This document shows positions 51,478 through 63,993 of a stretch of DNA of 64,000 nt, in pieces. Where the stretch lies: positions 212,269-276,268 of the forward strand of contig NZ_JAHWYN010000006.1 of NCBI RefSeq assembly GCF_019351435.1. The letters are read 5' to 3'. Below the pieces are notes generated by a model. It saw only the letters and a list, made by a program, of their open reading frames with translations. It searched no databases and was not told the origin of the DNA. Numbering within the stretch: the stretch's first letter is position 1; every line of letters begins with the position of its first letter. The stretch is from Flavobacterium taihuense (GTDB lineage: Bacteria; Bacteroidota; Bacteroidia; Flavobacteriales; Flavobacteriaceae). A program made the translations under genes and the position numbers.

Positions 51478-52557
51478 TTACTTATCCAGCCCTTTTTCTT
51501 TCAACCATTTAGACATAAGATCGGCAATTTGAATATTATTCAAATCTGAAAAGGGAAAATGGGTATTTCCTTTAATTCCAATTTCAGGAAGATGAATTAC
51601 AGTAACATCCCCACCATACTTATTTACCTTATCTCTCCACAATTTTGCCATTTCAAGACGAACCCTCCAGCCATCCTGTCCTGGATTTTTAATAGGATCA
51701 GAAGGGATGTTGTCACCATAATAGATAATGATTGGAATTTTGGTAAGTTTCATAAAATCTGCCATTGAAATTCCAGATGCTTCAAGCGTACCACCTGCAC
51801 TAGGTTTTGGAGCAGGGACTTCACCTTCGGGGAAAAGGAATCCGCTTCCGGGTTCATAAGAGACTATGGCCTTTACGTTTTGATTTAGAATAGCCGTCAG
51901 CCAGCCCATCCCACCAGAATGAGAATGTGTAACAAGAATAGCGGGGCCTATTTTAGTAAATAATGCGGATACTGCACTCGTCATAATAGGTATTTCGATT
52001 GGTCCAATACTGGGCGTCATTGATCTGAAATATTGATTGAGTGTCGCTGGATCTTTAGCGAATTGAACACCTTCAAAATAATTGGGATAAATACCAATTC
52101 TAAAAGTCCCAAACCATTGCTGCTCATCCGGAGTAGCAGTTATTGTTGCTGTTACAGTACTACGCCCAGCATCACCTCTTCTTGGCTGATCTATTACATA
52201 CACACCGAAACCTCTTCTCAAAAATATATTTTGATATCCTTCACGTCCGTCCGGAGTTGTTTCCCATGTTTTGGAAAACTGACCGATTCCGTGCCACATG
52301 ACCAAAGGAAATTTTCTCGCGGTAACTGGAATTTGATAAAAAACATAGGCATGATCCCCTCGCAATGTCTGTCCGGCTGGTGTTGGATTGTACGGATCAA
52401 AAGTACCCGGATTCTCAATTATCGTACCTCCAACAGCAAAGCTTCCCTGTTGTTCTATAATTAATGGTTTTTGTTTTTCCTGTGCTATAATGGAGACGCA
52501 GGCCAGCATTAATAATAGACAAACACTATTCCGATAACTATAAATTTTGTTTTTCAT
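51478..52557 (-). CDS. Exported alpha/beta hydrolase
   Basis: 359 residues with a signal peptide (LLLMLACVSIIAQ). A His-Gly loop (MWHGIGQFSKTWETT) and the nucleophile elbow LVTHSHSGGMGW with serine follow; the acid/His part ends near HLPEIGIKGNTHFPFSDL. The fold is like that of secreted esterases or lipases; the substrate is unknown. It is 29 bp after the carboxylesterase gene. Confidence 0.85.
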   Translation of the reverse strand: MKNKIYSYRNSVCLLLMLACVSIIAQEKQKPLIIEQQGSFAVGGTIIENPGTFDPYNPTPAGQTLRGDHAYVFYQIPVTARKFPLVMWHGIGQFSKTWETTPDGREGYQNIFLRRGFGVYVIDQPRRGDAGRSTVTATITATPDEQQWFGTFRIGIYPNYFEGVQFAKDPATLNQYFRSMTPSIGPIEIPIMTSAVSALFTKIGPAILVTHSHSGGMGWLTAILNQNVKAIVSYEPGSGFLFPEGEVPAPKPSAGGTLEASGISMADFMKLTKIPIIIYYGDNIPSDPIKNPGQDGWRVRLEMAKLWRDKVNKYGGDVTVIHLPEIGIKGNTHFPFSDLNNIQIADLMSKWLKEKGLDK

Positions 52558-52586
52558 CTTACTTTCTTTATTTCTATATAAAAATA

Positions 52587-54173
52587 CTATTTTTTCTCAT
52601 CCGCCTGTTCCATAACATCGAGTCGTGCTTTCCTATTGTCATCAATAATGCCTGCCGATCCATCTTGCCCAAACTCGAAAACCTCATTCTTTTTTGTGTC
52701 GTAAATAGTCCATTGCGGCAAACCTTTCATATTTGGATTTCCAGTTTTGGCAAAGTTGACCCAATAGGCATTCATTATTTTTGCTACTTCTTTATCTTTT
52801 GGAGAAATTGTATAGCCATTGCCTTCGATTAGATTATCAAATACATAGGGAATCTCAGATCCGTGAGAAGCTCCATATTTCATCCTTTCTTTCATGGATA
52901 AAGGCACGTATGAGAATAAATACAAATAAGCAGGTGTTCCTTTATCTGAAAGAGTTCTTGCTGTAAAGCGAGCCGGTTCTGCCCAAACTTTATCTGTGTT
53001 GACAAGTGTGAGCATCATGCCGAAATCGCCTTTACCATCAGTATCATAGGCCTTGGAAAATGCATCTTTATGATTGTCAAAAATCAAAAGCAACTCTTCC
53101 TTCGAGCCAGCATTCACAAAGCCTCCCGGTACTTCTGCACTATTCGAACCAATAATTAACGGAACTTTATGTTGCCTCCCAGCTTTATAGGAACTCTCAG
53201 CTGTTTCGGTGACTAATCGCCCATCAAGAATAGGTCCCGAATAAGTTGGTATCCCATTAACAGTTTCTTGTCCATCGTCAACAATTTCAGAAGCACTTAG
53301 TGATCGCAATTTATTTAGTACTTCAGCATCCGTACCTTCAATACCATATCTTTTGGCAAAATTAATTCCGATACTTTCAGCTGAAACAGGATAATATGGG
53401 TCAGCATTTTCTTTGTCAATCGGTCGAGCTGTAAGTACTCCATCTCGGCCTCCTCCAGATTCAATAATTGCCTTTTGAAATAATCCCTTGGCTGAGGGAA
53501 TAGTCATTAACGAATGTACCGATACCCCACCTGCGGACTCTCCGAAGATAGTTACGTTCTTTGGGTCTCCACCAAAAGCAGCAATATTTTTCTGAATCCA
53601 TTCTAATGCAGCAATCTGATCCATATAGGCATAGCTTCCTTTAAATTCATTTGGATTCTCTTTGCTTAAAGCAGGAAATGCAAAAAAACCTAAACGACCC
53701 AAACGATAATTGATGGAAACAAGTATTACCTCTTGTTTTGCAAATGCAGTTCCTGAAAGACCTGCACCGCTCCCAAACACAAATGCCCCGCCATGAATCC
53801 ATACCATAACAGGTAATTTTGATTTTTTTGTTGCTGTGGCTGGCTTCCATATATTCAGAAACAAGCAATCTTCAGAGGAACTTTTAGACATACCAGAACC
53901 TCTGGGCCAGCCAGCCTGTGGGCAGTCTGCACAAAATTTACTAGCATCTCGTACTTCTTTCCATGGTATTACGGGCTGCGGTGGACGCCAGCGATTTACA
54001 CCAACAGGTGGCGCTGCATATGGGATACCCTTGAAAACAGAAACACCATTTTCAATTATTCCGCGAACGGTTCCTGAGGCTGTATGGACCTCTGTAGGAT
54101 CGATAGTCTTTTGTTGTGCATTTAAGTATAAAGTCATACAGAGCAAAATAATGCTAGCAAATAGTTTTTTCAT
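52587..54173 (-). CDS. Exported carboxylesterase (type B)
   Basis: 528 residues with a signal peptide ([20 protein letters not shown]). Type B hallmarks: [20 protein letters not shown] as oxyanion hole and nucleophile Ser in [15 protein letters not shown] (near residue 217); the late [14 protein letters not shown] holds the histidine. It hydrolyses carboxylic esters in the periplasm, often with para-nitrobenzyl-type activity. Its length is normal. Confidence 0.93.
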   Translation of the reverse strand: MKKLFASIILLCMTLYLNAQQKTIDPTEVHTASGTVRGIIENGVSVFKGIPYAAPPVGVNRWRPPQPVIPWKEVRDASKFCADCPQAGWPRGSGMSKSSSEDCLFLNIWKPATATKKSKLPVMVWIHGGAFVFGSGAGLSGTAFAKQEVILVSINYRLGRLGFFAFPALSKENPNEFKGSYAYMDQIAALEWIQKNIAAFGGDPKNVTIFGESAGGVSVHSLMTIPSAKGLFQKAIIESGGGRDGVLTARPIDKENADPYYPVSAESIGINFAKRYGIEGTDAEVLNKLRSLSASEIVDDGQETVNGIPTYSGPILDGRLVTETAESSYKAGRQHKVPLIIGSNSAEVPGGFVNAGSKEELLLIFDNHKDAFSKAYDTDGKGDFGMMLTLVNTDKVWAEPARFTARTLSDKGTPAYLYLFSYVPLSMKERMKYGASHGSEIPYVFDNLIEGNGYTISPKDKEVAKIMNAYWVNFAKTGNPNMKGLPQWTIYDTKKNEVFEFGQDGSAGIIDDNRKARLDVMEQADEKK

Positions 54174-54232
54174 ATTTTATAATTTAATTATGGAATGACA
54201 AGATTAACTTTTAGCCCTTACTGATAATCTGC

Positions 54233-55228
<996 letters not shown>

Positions 55229-55331
55229 TTAAACATTTAGAATTACTTCTTTCACCGAACGTGAATCCAGTAGTACTGTAAATTTCTCCTGTTAGATTTG
55301 TTTATTACCTAATTTTCATTCGGATAAACAT

Positions 55332-55784
55332 TTAATGTGGTGCGTCATTAGGAGTAAGTACTTTGGTAAATGATAATGATCCTAAGATCCATTTATTTTT
55401 CTCTTTTATATATACTTCAGTCACAATAAATGGATTGATAACTTCATTACCTCCAACGACAGCCAGTAATGTAATTCTGTTTAGAAGTATAGCCGTATTC
55501 CCAATTATATTTACTGACACTTCATGAATATCTGCTTTCTTATAATGAATTCCTCCACTTTTAATGACATTGATTTCTTGGGTTTTTCCCCAACTTCCTC
55601 CCATGTGGACAAAAACAGATTTATCATCAAACAAAGGTGTAAGTTTATTGACATTTTTATCAGCCATCCATTGCCATTTGTCTTTAGAGAGCTGAATAAC
55701 TTCTTGTTCTTCAGTAGCATTCTGTGCAAAGGACTTGCTTACAAATACAGTGAGTATAAGTAATCCAAATAGTAACTTTTTCAT
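55332..55784 (-). CDS. Exported SnoaL-like (NTF2-fold) protein A
   Basis: 150 residues with a signal peptide (MKKLLFGLLILTVFVSKSFA). EEQEVIQLSKDKWQWMADKN and LDPLFDDKSVFVHMGG-type LTPLFDDKSVFVHMGGSWGK fit the DUF4440/SnoaL fold. It is a paralogue of the next protein, sharing QLSK-KWQWMADKNV. It probably binds a small ligand. Shadow frames inside are not real. Confidence 0.85.
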   Translation of the reverse strand: MKKLLFGLLILTVFVSKSFAQNATEEQEVIQLSKDKWQWMADKNVNKLTPLFDDKSVFVHMGGSWGKTQEINVIKSGGIHYKKADIHEVSVNIIGNTAILLNRITLLAVVGGNEVINPFIVTEVYIKEKNKWILGSLSFTKVLTPNDAPH

Positions 55785-55807
55785 ATTATTATTTTTTAGA
55801 TAGTTTA

Positions 55808-56287
55808 TTATTTTTGAATCTGATGGTTATCTCGTACACTGCTGAATGTTAAGGCTAAAAGTTTCCAGTTTTTCCCTTGTTTTTGATAGACTTCTGTTAC
55901 AGTAAATTCAGTGGAGACATCGTTCCCCCGTACATTGGCCTCAAGTGTAATTCGGTTCCAGACGATTGCTGTATTTTCGAAAATTTCTATTGCTACATCA
56001 TGAACTTTGGTATTCTTATACCAAATTTTACCCGTTTTAATAATGTCAAGTTCTTCATCCTTTTTCCAGGTACCACTCATATGAACAAATTTTGATTTGT
56101 CATCAAAGAGTGCTGCAAGTTTGTCGACATTTTTATCGGCCATCCATTGCCATTTTTCTTTAGAGAGTTGAATAACTTCTTGTTCAGCTACTGAATAACT
56201 CTTAGTAACAGTACTTGTTGTATTTTCTTCTCCAAAAGAATACTGGAAACTTACTGCAGCTATGAGAACCATAATTAATTTTTTCAT
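55808..56287 (-). CDS. Exported SnoaL-like (NTF2-fold) protein B
   Basis: 159 residues with a signal peptide (MKKLIMVLIAAVSFQYSFG). SVAEQEVIQLSKEKWQWMAD, LAALFDDKSKFVHMSGTWKK and VIWNRITLE-type AIVWNRITLEANVRGNDVST match protein A closely. The pair arose by tandem duplication. It lies 48 bp after the Tat-signalled reductase at 56336 in the same direction. Confidence 0.85.
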   Translation of the reverse strand: MKKLIMVLIAAVSFQYSFGEENTTSTVTKSYSVAEQEVIQLSKEKWQWMADKNVDKLAALFDDKSKFVHMSGTWKKDEELDIIKTGKIWYKNTKVHDVAIEIFENTAIVWNRITLEANVRGNDVSTEFTVTEVYQKQGKNWKLLALTFSSVRDNHQIQK

Positions 56288-56335
56288 CTGATTTAATTTA
56301 AAGTTAAATTGTAATTACGATTTTTAATTTCCGTG

Positions 56336-57484
<1,149 letters not shown>

Positions 57485-57518
57485 AATTCTATTTTTAATT
57501 AGATAAAAGTTTTAATAA

Positions 57519-58382
<864 letters not shown>

Positions 58383-58446
58383 TTAAAGTTTTAAATTATT
58401 CTTTTACAGCAAATTTCAGAACTAAATACGAGGGCAATGGTATACG

Positions 58447-58476
58447 GATTACTGAATCTCCTACCAAGATTACTGA
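58447..58476. promoter_or_regulatory. AraC-type direct repeats between divergent genes
   Basis: GATTACTGA occurs at 58447-58455 and 58468-58476, exactly 21 bp apart. Towards the cluster a -7-like TTTG box lies at 58410-58417. Towards the AraC gene TAAATTTG lies at 58515-58522. The repeats are suited to control both genes. Confidence 0.6.
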
Positions 58477-58542
58477 TTATAAACAAACAGCTATTTAAAC
58501 TAATCTTAAATACCTAAATTTGTGTAATAAACAACAAAAGAC

Positions 58543-59439
58543 ATGGAACAAGTATTTAACTTTGAGACCATTAACGACTACAACGTTTTTAACAATCATG
58601 AGACATTACATCCTTTAGTAAGTGTGATTGATTTTTCTAAAGCAAATCCAAGAACTGGTTCCAAAATGAACTTTGGGCTTTTTTGCATAGTTTTGAAACA
58701 AGTGAACTGTGGAGACCTAAAATATGGCCGTAATTATTACGATTATCAGGAAGGAACCTTAGTGTTTATTTCGCCAGGCCAGACAATTGATGTAGAAAAC
58801 AAAGTAGATTATTATCAGCCCATAGGGCATGCATTGGTTTTTCATCCAGATTTAATTCGTGGCACATCGCTTGCAAAAAGTATTAATGATTACAATTTTT
58901 TCAGCTATAACACCAGTGAAGCTCTTCATTTATCCGAAAAAGAAAAACAGCTTGTCTTTGACTGCTTCGCAAAAATCGAAGCTGAATTAAAACAATCTAT
59001 TGATAAGCACAGCAAAAAACTTATTGCTTCCAATATTGAGCTGTTTTTGAATTATTGTGAAAGATTCTATGACCGTCAATTTATCACCAGAGATACTACC
59101 AACAAAGGAATTCTTGAAAAATTCGAAGAATTGTTAAATGGTTACTTTTCTTCTGATAAACCTAATATTTTGGGATTGCCTTCTGTTGCTTATTACGCAG
59201 CAGAGCTTAATCTATCTGCCAACTATTTTGGCGACCTGATTAAGAAAGAAACCGGAAAATCCGCTCAGGAGTACATCCAAAATAAAATCATTGACGTGGC
59301 GAAAAATAAAATATTTGACTCCTCCAAAACAATTAATGAAGTCGCTTATGAACTGGGATTTAAATATCCGCAGCACTTTACTCGTTTCTTTAAACAGCAT
59401 GTTGGTAATACACCTAATGAGTATAGGAGCTTGAATTGA
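58543..59439 (+). CDS. AraC family transcriptional regulator 2
   Basis: 298 residues: an N-terminal cupin-like sensor (GTLVFISPGQTIDVENKVDY) and a C-terminal double HTH with NEVAYELGFKYPQHFTRFFK. The ATG follows a TAAATTTG -7 box (58515-58522) by about 20 bp. It is divergent from the 11-gene detoxification cluster and is its likely regulator. A terminator hairpin ends the gene. Confidence 0.93.
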   Translation: MEQVFNFETINDYNVFNNHETLHPLVSVIDFSKANPRTGSKMNFGLFCIVLKQVNCGDLKYGRNYYDYQEGTLVFISPGQTIDVENKVDYYQPIGHALVFHPDLIRGTSLAKSINDYNFFSYNTSEALHLSEKEKQLVFDCFAKIEAELKQSIDKHSKKLIASNIELFLNYCERFYDRQFITRDTTNKGILEKFEELLNGYFSSDKPNILGLPSVAYYAAELNLSANYFGDLIKKETGKSAQEYIQNKIIDVAKNKIFDSSKTINEVAYELGFKYPQHFTRFFKQHVGNTPNEYRSLN

Positions 59440-59466
59440 TTAAAGCACTTATACTATTTTACAAAA

Positions 59467-59498
59467 AGAAGGCAGTTTCAAATTAAAAACTGCCTTCT
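59467..59498. terminator. Bidirectional terminator
   Basis: AGAAGGCAGTTT (59467-59478) pairs with AAACTGCCTTCT (59487-59498), 8-nt loop, between the convergent AraC and GH43 genes. Confidence 0.8.
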
Positions 59499-59521
59499 GC
59501 TGCTATAGTAGTATTAAACAA

Positions 59522-61024
59522 TTATAAAGGGGTATAATTAAAATTTTTAAAAGTTACACTTCCCTTGCCAATTGAACAAAGAGCAATTCTAAGGCCTAAA
59601 AAGCCACTCAGCGCATTATGGTTATAAGAAGAAACTTCAGCTGAATTCTCTGTTTTAAGCCACTGCTTGCCATCAAGACTGTAGAACATATCCACATTAT
59701 TGTTTATATTTTTAAGTAGAAGGTACACATGTCTTTTATGCACTTTTTTTTCTGTTTCAAATTGCCATCCCCTAAGATTTGACAATATGTTTTCCTGATC
59801 AGCCAAAATTCCCGAGTAGTAGCTTCCGTTATAGAAGAGTACCAGTCCACCTACTGCATTACCTTCAATTTCCATCTCTACGTCAGCAGTATAGGAATGA
59901 CCTGAGGGTACAAAAACTAAAGGTGAGCTGTCACCTACTCCGTTTCCTTTACCATTAATTGTAAGACTGTTATTAGCTAATTTAAAACGAGAATTTTCTA
60001 CCCCTTGAAAAAATTTCCATTGTGGCTTAAGAGTACTACCGGAAAAGTCATCGCTTTGCGAAAAACGAGCCACTTCGGTTCCTTTAGGTTTTGTAATGGG
60101 CTTATCAGTCTGGATAGTATCAGGTACTTTATACCATCCATCTTTAGTCCACTCCACTGGCTGTAAAAGAGTTTGGCGCCCTAAATTATAAAACCCTTTT
60201 TCATAGGCATGTAGCACCATCCACCATTTGCCGTTATAATCTTCAAATACGGTACTGTGTCCTTTCGACCACCAGCGCTCATCGCTGCTTTGAGTCCTCA
60301 CTACCGGATTGTACGGAGAATTTTCCCATGGACCGAATGGGGTTTTAGAACGTGCTGAAATAACCAAATGACTTGTTGAAGGTCCTGCGGTGCCGCCCTC
60401 GGCGACAGTTAGGTAATAATAGTCGCCTCTTTTAAAGAGTTTTGGGCCTTCCATACAAAAACATTCAATAGACCATTCTCTTGGAATTGCCCAGCCATCA
60501 TAAGCATGTTTTACTGCTCCGGTTGTTGCCAGACCATTTTTGGATAAACCAATATAATCACCATTGCTGAAATACAAAAAGCGGTCACCTTTGTCATCTG
60601 TAACATGACCAGGGTCAATATTGCCAATTTTAAGGTCTATGGGATCGCTCCAAGGGCCTGCAATATTATCAGCAGTAACTACAAAGTTGGTTTTATTGGC
60701 TGGGAAATAAATGTAATATTTGCTATTGTATTTTACCAGATCAGGCGCCCATACATCCCCAACATATTTTTGCAGTGCACTAACAACAGGTGTCCAATTG
60801 ATTAAATCCTGTGAATGCCATATTGTAAGTCCTGGATAGTAATCAAAAGATGAATGTACTATGTAATAATCCTTGCCTTCTCTCAGTAAACTAGGATCTG
60901 GGTAATCCCCTCCGAAGATAGGATTTTGATATGTTGACTTATTGGTTGATTGCGGCTGGTTTTGTGCTGAGATTTTAATTGCACAAAACAATATGATCAT
61001 CAAAAATAATAACTTTTTTTTCAT
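59522..61024 (-). CDS. Glycoside hydrolase family 43-like enzyme
   Basis: 500 residues with a signal peptide (LFLMIILFCAIKISAQ). The five-bladed propeller begins NPIFGGDYPDPSLLREGKDY, where YPDPS carries the catalytic Asp; later KFNIGNIDPGHVTDDKGD-like and SIECFCMEGPKLFKRGDYYY place other residues. A C-terminal beta-sandwich follows (SQSDDFSGSTLKPQWKFFQG onward). It probably removes arabinose or xylose from plant or algal polysaccharides in the periplasm. No SusC/SusD gene is near. Confidence 0.9.
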   Translation of the reverse strand: MKKKLLFLMIILFCAIKISAQNQPQSTNKSTYQNPIFGGDYPDPSLLREGKDYYIVHSSFDYYPGLTIWHSQDLINWTPVVSALQKYVGDVWAPDLVKYNSKYYIYFPANKTNFVVTADNIAGPWSDPIDLKIGNIDPGHVTDDKGDRFLYFSNGDYIGLSKNGLATTGAVKHAYDGWAIPREWSIECFCMEGPKLFKRGDYYYLTVAEGGTAGPSTSHLVISARSKTPFGPWENSPYNPVVRTQSSDERWWSKGHSTVFEDYNGKWWMVLHAYEKGFYNLGRQTLLQPVEWTKDGWYKVPDTIQTDKPITKPKGTEVARFSQSDDFSGSTLKPQWKFFQGVENSRFKLANNSLTINGKGNGVGDSSPLVFVPSGHSYTADVEMEIEGNAVGGLVLFYNGSYYSGILADQENILSNLRGWQFETEKKVHKRHVYLLLKNINNNVDMFYSLDGKQWLKTENSAEVSSYNHNALSGFLGLRIALCSIGKGSVTFKNFNYTPL

Positions 61025-61594
61025 TGGTTAAAGTATATAGATAGAAACACAAATATACAATTTGCAGGTAACTTATAGTCTTTTAAACCATAAGAATTCA
61101 TACTGTAACTACATCTAATATTATCAATCAATAACTCCATCAGCAGCAGTTTAAGAAAAAATCTTAAACATCGATTTATAGATCTTGTCATAATTGATGA
61201 AATTTTCTGATCTATTAGCACTATTTTCTAATCTCTTCGCTGCTTCCCCCTCCTTTTTGTATTCAAAGAACCTGTATGCTTTTGTCTTATTTCAGGAGCA
61301 AAGGTAATTCCGTGTTCTTAACGCAATAGCAAGGCCGGGCCCTGCGGATTTGCCAAAAAATCTCCACCCATCCGGGTTGTATTTTTTGTCAAAGCCTTGC
61401 CATTGCTAAACACTAACCTTTTTATGCTCATGAAACAAAACATAGCATACTCCGGCTCTTTAGACGAATAAAAAAAATGTCAGCAATGAAAAATAAAATA
61501 GTAGAAATGGTAATGATGAAACAAAACAGCACCTCCTCTCATTGCCAAATAAATAAAATTTAAAAAAAATTAATTCACTAAAAAAAGAGAAATC
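61025..61594. other. Intergenic boundary into mobile-element backbone
   Basis: 570 bp with no gene. Base composition turns less AT-rich after about 61230. The segment 61323-61406 forms a large inverted repeat, and a few short A-runs precede the ssb gene. Confidence 0.5.
61323..61406. other. Large imperfect stem-loop upstream of ssb
   Basis: 13-bp arms GCAATAGCAAGGC (61323-61335) and GCCTTGCCATTGC (61394-61406) with one mismatch. Inside, TGCCAAAAAAT and ATTTTTTGTCA can pair as well. It may be a structured RNA leader or a protein-binding region. Confidence 0.4.
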
Positions 61595-61972
61595 ATGAAC
61601 ATTATCGGAAGAGTGACAAAAGATGCGGAGGTACGCACATTGTCTAACAGCAAACAGGTAGTAAACTTTTCAGTCGCAGCCAACGACAGCTACCGAAATA
61701 AAGCGGGCGAGCGTATAGAGCAGACAACCTACTTTGACTGCGCCTACTGGATTAGCGCAAAAGTAGCGACAATACTCACTAAAGGCACTCTTGTAGAACT
61801 CACAGGCAGAGTAAGTGCAAGAGCGTGGACAGGGAATAACGGAGAAACACACGCAGGTCTGAACTTCAACACCTCGCTAATCAAAACGCATGGTGGCGGT
61901 AAAAAATCGGAAATGGTACAGACTGCCACAGGAACAAACACTGACAAGCCAGAGAACGACCTCCCATTTTAA
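61595..61972 (+). CDS. ssb: Single-stranded DNA-binding protein
   Basis: 125 residues with an OB-fold: MNIIGRVTKDAEVRTLSNSK, VVNFSVAANDSY and GTLVELTGRVSARAWTGNNG, and a C-terminal acidic tail ENDLPF. It coats single-stranded DNA during replication or conjugation. Together with DUF932 and PRTRC genes it marks a mobile-element backbone rather than the housekeeping copy. Confidence 0.92.
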   Translation: MNIIGRVTKDAEVRTLSNSKQVVNFSVAANDSYRNKAGERIEQTTYFDCAYWISAKVATILTKGTLVELTGRVSARAWTGNNGETHAGLNFNTSLIKTHGGGKKSEMVQTATGTNTDKPENDLPF

Positions 61973-62015
61973 CAACTAGCATCAACAATTTTTTAAGCTT
62001 TTAAATCATTTTATC

Positions 62016-63089
62016 ATGGCACATAATATCAATTTCAACGAGAAAACAGGAAACTATTCATTCTTTAGCGTAAACCAAAAAGCGTGGCACGGTTTAGGGC
62101 AGATTGTAGAGCAATACCCAACAAGTGAAGAAGCCATAAAACACGCAGGCTTAGACTATGAAGTCATCAAAACACCGATATATACAAAAGGTTCGGGCAT
62201 TATTGAAACGGCAAACGGTATAGAAATAGGCAGTAACGAACTGCACGTTCCCAACTACTTTGCCAATATCCGCACCGATAACAATGCCGTATTGGGTGTG
62301 GTAGGCAAAGATTACCACATCGTCCAAAACCGTGAGGCGTTCAATTTCTTTGATGCTATTGTAGGAGGTGACGAGGGTATTCTCTACGAAACCGCAGGAG
62401 CATTAGGACAGGGCGAACGCATATTTATCACAGCCAAACTGCCCGATTATATCCGAGTAGGCAATGGCGATGATGTTACGGAAAAGTACATTTTCCTAAC
62501 CACTTCGCACGATGGCAGTGGAAGCATAACAGCAGCCTTCACCCCTATCCGCATTGTTTGCCAAAATACCCTTAACGCCTCGCTTCGTAATATGAGCAAC
62601 GTGGTACGCATCAAACATACTTCGGGAGCAAAACAGCATTTGGAAAATGCCCACAAACTTATGGGCTTGGCGGATACCTTAAGCACACAGTTAGAGGGAA
62701 TATTTAATGAATGGACTAAGGTAAGAGTTACAGACAGAGAAGTAAAAAAGCTAATCCAATTAGCACTTTGCCCTAACAAGGAAACATTGGATTTGCTCAA
62801 AAAGGGTGCGGAAGATGAAGTTTCCACCGTGTTTAAAAATGTGGTGCAAGATGCCTTTGCATACGCTATGACAAGCGATACCCAACAAATGGATACAACC
62901 AAAGGCACATTGTTTGGGGCGTATAATGCTGTGACAGGCTACTACCAAAATGTACGCAGTTACAAGGATGATGAAGCCAAGTTGCAAAGTATTGTAATGG
63001 GTGGAACGGCTCAACTCAAATCACAGAAAGCATTTGAATTATGTACTGCCTTTTCAATAGACGGTGCGGAAATCTTAAATCTCAATTAA
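62016..63089 (+). CDS. DUF932 (phage/plasmid-related) protein
   Basis: 357 residues starting MAHNINFNEKTGNYSFFSVN, then QKAWHGLGQIV, the DUF932 start, and continuing to the AFTPIRIVCQNTLNASLRN region and ITAKLPDYIRVGNGDD. DUF932 proteins are found on plasmids, phages and ICEs; some resemble replication or DNA-repair factors, but no function is fixed. It lies 43 bp after ssb on the same strand. Confidence 0.9.
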   Translation: MAHNINFNEKTGNYSFFSVNQKAWHGLGQIVEQYPTSEEAIKHAGLDYEVIKTPIYTKGSGIIETANGIEIGSNELHVPNYFANIRTDNNAVLGVVGKDYHIVQNREAFNFFDAIVGGDEGILYETAGALGQGERIFITAKLPDYIRVGNGDDVTEKYIFLTTSHDGSGSITAAFTPIRIVCQNTLNASLRNMSNVVRIKHTSGAKQHLENAHKLMGLADTLSTQLEGIFNEWTKVRVTDREVKKLIQLALCPNKETLDLLKKGAEDEVSTVFKNVVQDAFAYAMTSDTQQMDTTKGTLFGAYNAVTGYYQNVRSYKDDEAKLQSIVMGGTAQLKSQKAFELCTAFSIDGAEILNLN

Positions 63090-63141
63090 TAATTACAGGC
63101 GACTGCCTGCACAGGTGGTCGCCTATTTAAAAATCGCAATC

Positions 63142-63516
63142 ATGACAAAGGAAAATAAGGACAAAAACGAATTTGCAGACTACCTTTTTAACCAATTTGT
63201 AGAAGCAGAACGCAGAGACAAACAAGATTGGTCGTTGAATTATTGGAACGTTTTAAACCAATATGCAGAGATTGAGCTGTCTGAGGAGGAACACTCTGAA
63301 AAAAGATTATACGTATTTAAACTTGATATTATAATTAGGGAAGCTATGACAGGCTGGAACACACACCTATTGATACTGCGTGGAAAAGAAGCCGAGCAGG
63401 ATTACAGGGAGAGAATGGAAAAATATGAAGAACGCTTACGTGCCATTGGACATGACGAAGCTACAATTAAACAAATGTTAGACTATAAAATCAAACTAAA
63501 TTATGGAAACGACTAA
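63142..63516 (+). CDS. Hypothetical mobile-element protein
   Basis: About 124 residues from the ATG at 63142 (MTKENKDKNEFADYLFNQFV). The frame is open from 63115, but this start is in the usual position. It is charged, mostly helical and has no motif I recognise. It overlaps the next gene by 14 bp and is probably cotranscribed. It belongs to the same backbone as ssb, DUF932 and PRTRC-E. Confidence 0.7.
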   Translation: MTKENKDKNEFADYLFNQFVEAERRDKQDWSLNYWNVLNQYAEIELSEEEHSEKRLYVFKLDIIIREAMTGWNTHLLILRGKEAEQDYRERMEKYEERLRAIGHDEATIKQMLDYKIKLNYGND

Positions 63517-63913
63517 TTTTTTCAATCAGATAGCACAAATGGACATACAAGGAGATTTACACCTAACCATAGCAAAGGGAGCAGAAAACAACCTTATTGT
63601 GTCGGTTATACTCAAAAACGAACAATGCGGAGATAGCGCAAAACAGCTGATACCACCACTTAATCTTAGGGGAACGGCAGAAGAATTGGACGAGGGATTT
63701 TTTCAGCAGATAACAACTCCTTTGCAAACGGCTTCAGGTTTAATGGTAAATATGGAAGCCTTTATGAAACAATTGGAAGAAGCTAAAAAGCAATCGGCAA
63801 TGGAGAAAGAAAAAACCGAAAAAGAGAAGAAAGAACAGGAATCCAAAGATAAGAAGTTTAATGATGGTATGGCTGGAAAAACCGGTCAAATTGACCACCA
63901 CTTTCCAGTGTAA
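63503..63913 (+). pseudogene. PRTRC system protein E, truncated
   Basis: 136 codons. METTNFFNQIAQMDIQGDLH, LTIAKGAENNLIVSVILKNE and NLRGTAEELDEGFF match PRTRC-E, a protein of the ParB/ThiF-related cassette on plasmids and ICEs. After KDKKFNDGM the frame turns into AGKTGQIDHHFPV, which is encoded by the tandem repeat that follows. The normal C-terminus is thus replaced, probably by an insertion. Other PRTRC genes would lie beyond the window or are cut off. Confidence 0.8.
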
Positions 63914-63993
63914 ATTGACCACCAGTTCCGGAGCAAACTGACCACCACTTTCCAGTTCAAATTGACCACCTAATTTCGGGGTAAATTGATTAT
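63887..63993. repeat. Tandem 24-bp repeats, probable IS21-family end
   Basis: Units begin at 63887, 63911, 63934, 63958 and 63982 (partial) and share [CT]AAA[TC]TGACCACC followed by a variable TTCC/TTTC part. Multiple terminal repeats bound by the transposase are typical of IS21 elements. The transposase genes would be beyond the window edge. Confidence 0.6.

Noticed and set aside
62447..63014. Leftward frames over the DUF932 gene
   Set aside because: Antisense shadows of a well supported gene.
63887..63993. CRISPR-like array at the end of the window
   Set aside because: Units are contiguous and 24 bp long without spacers, and they interrupt a gene.
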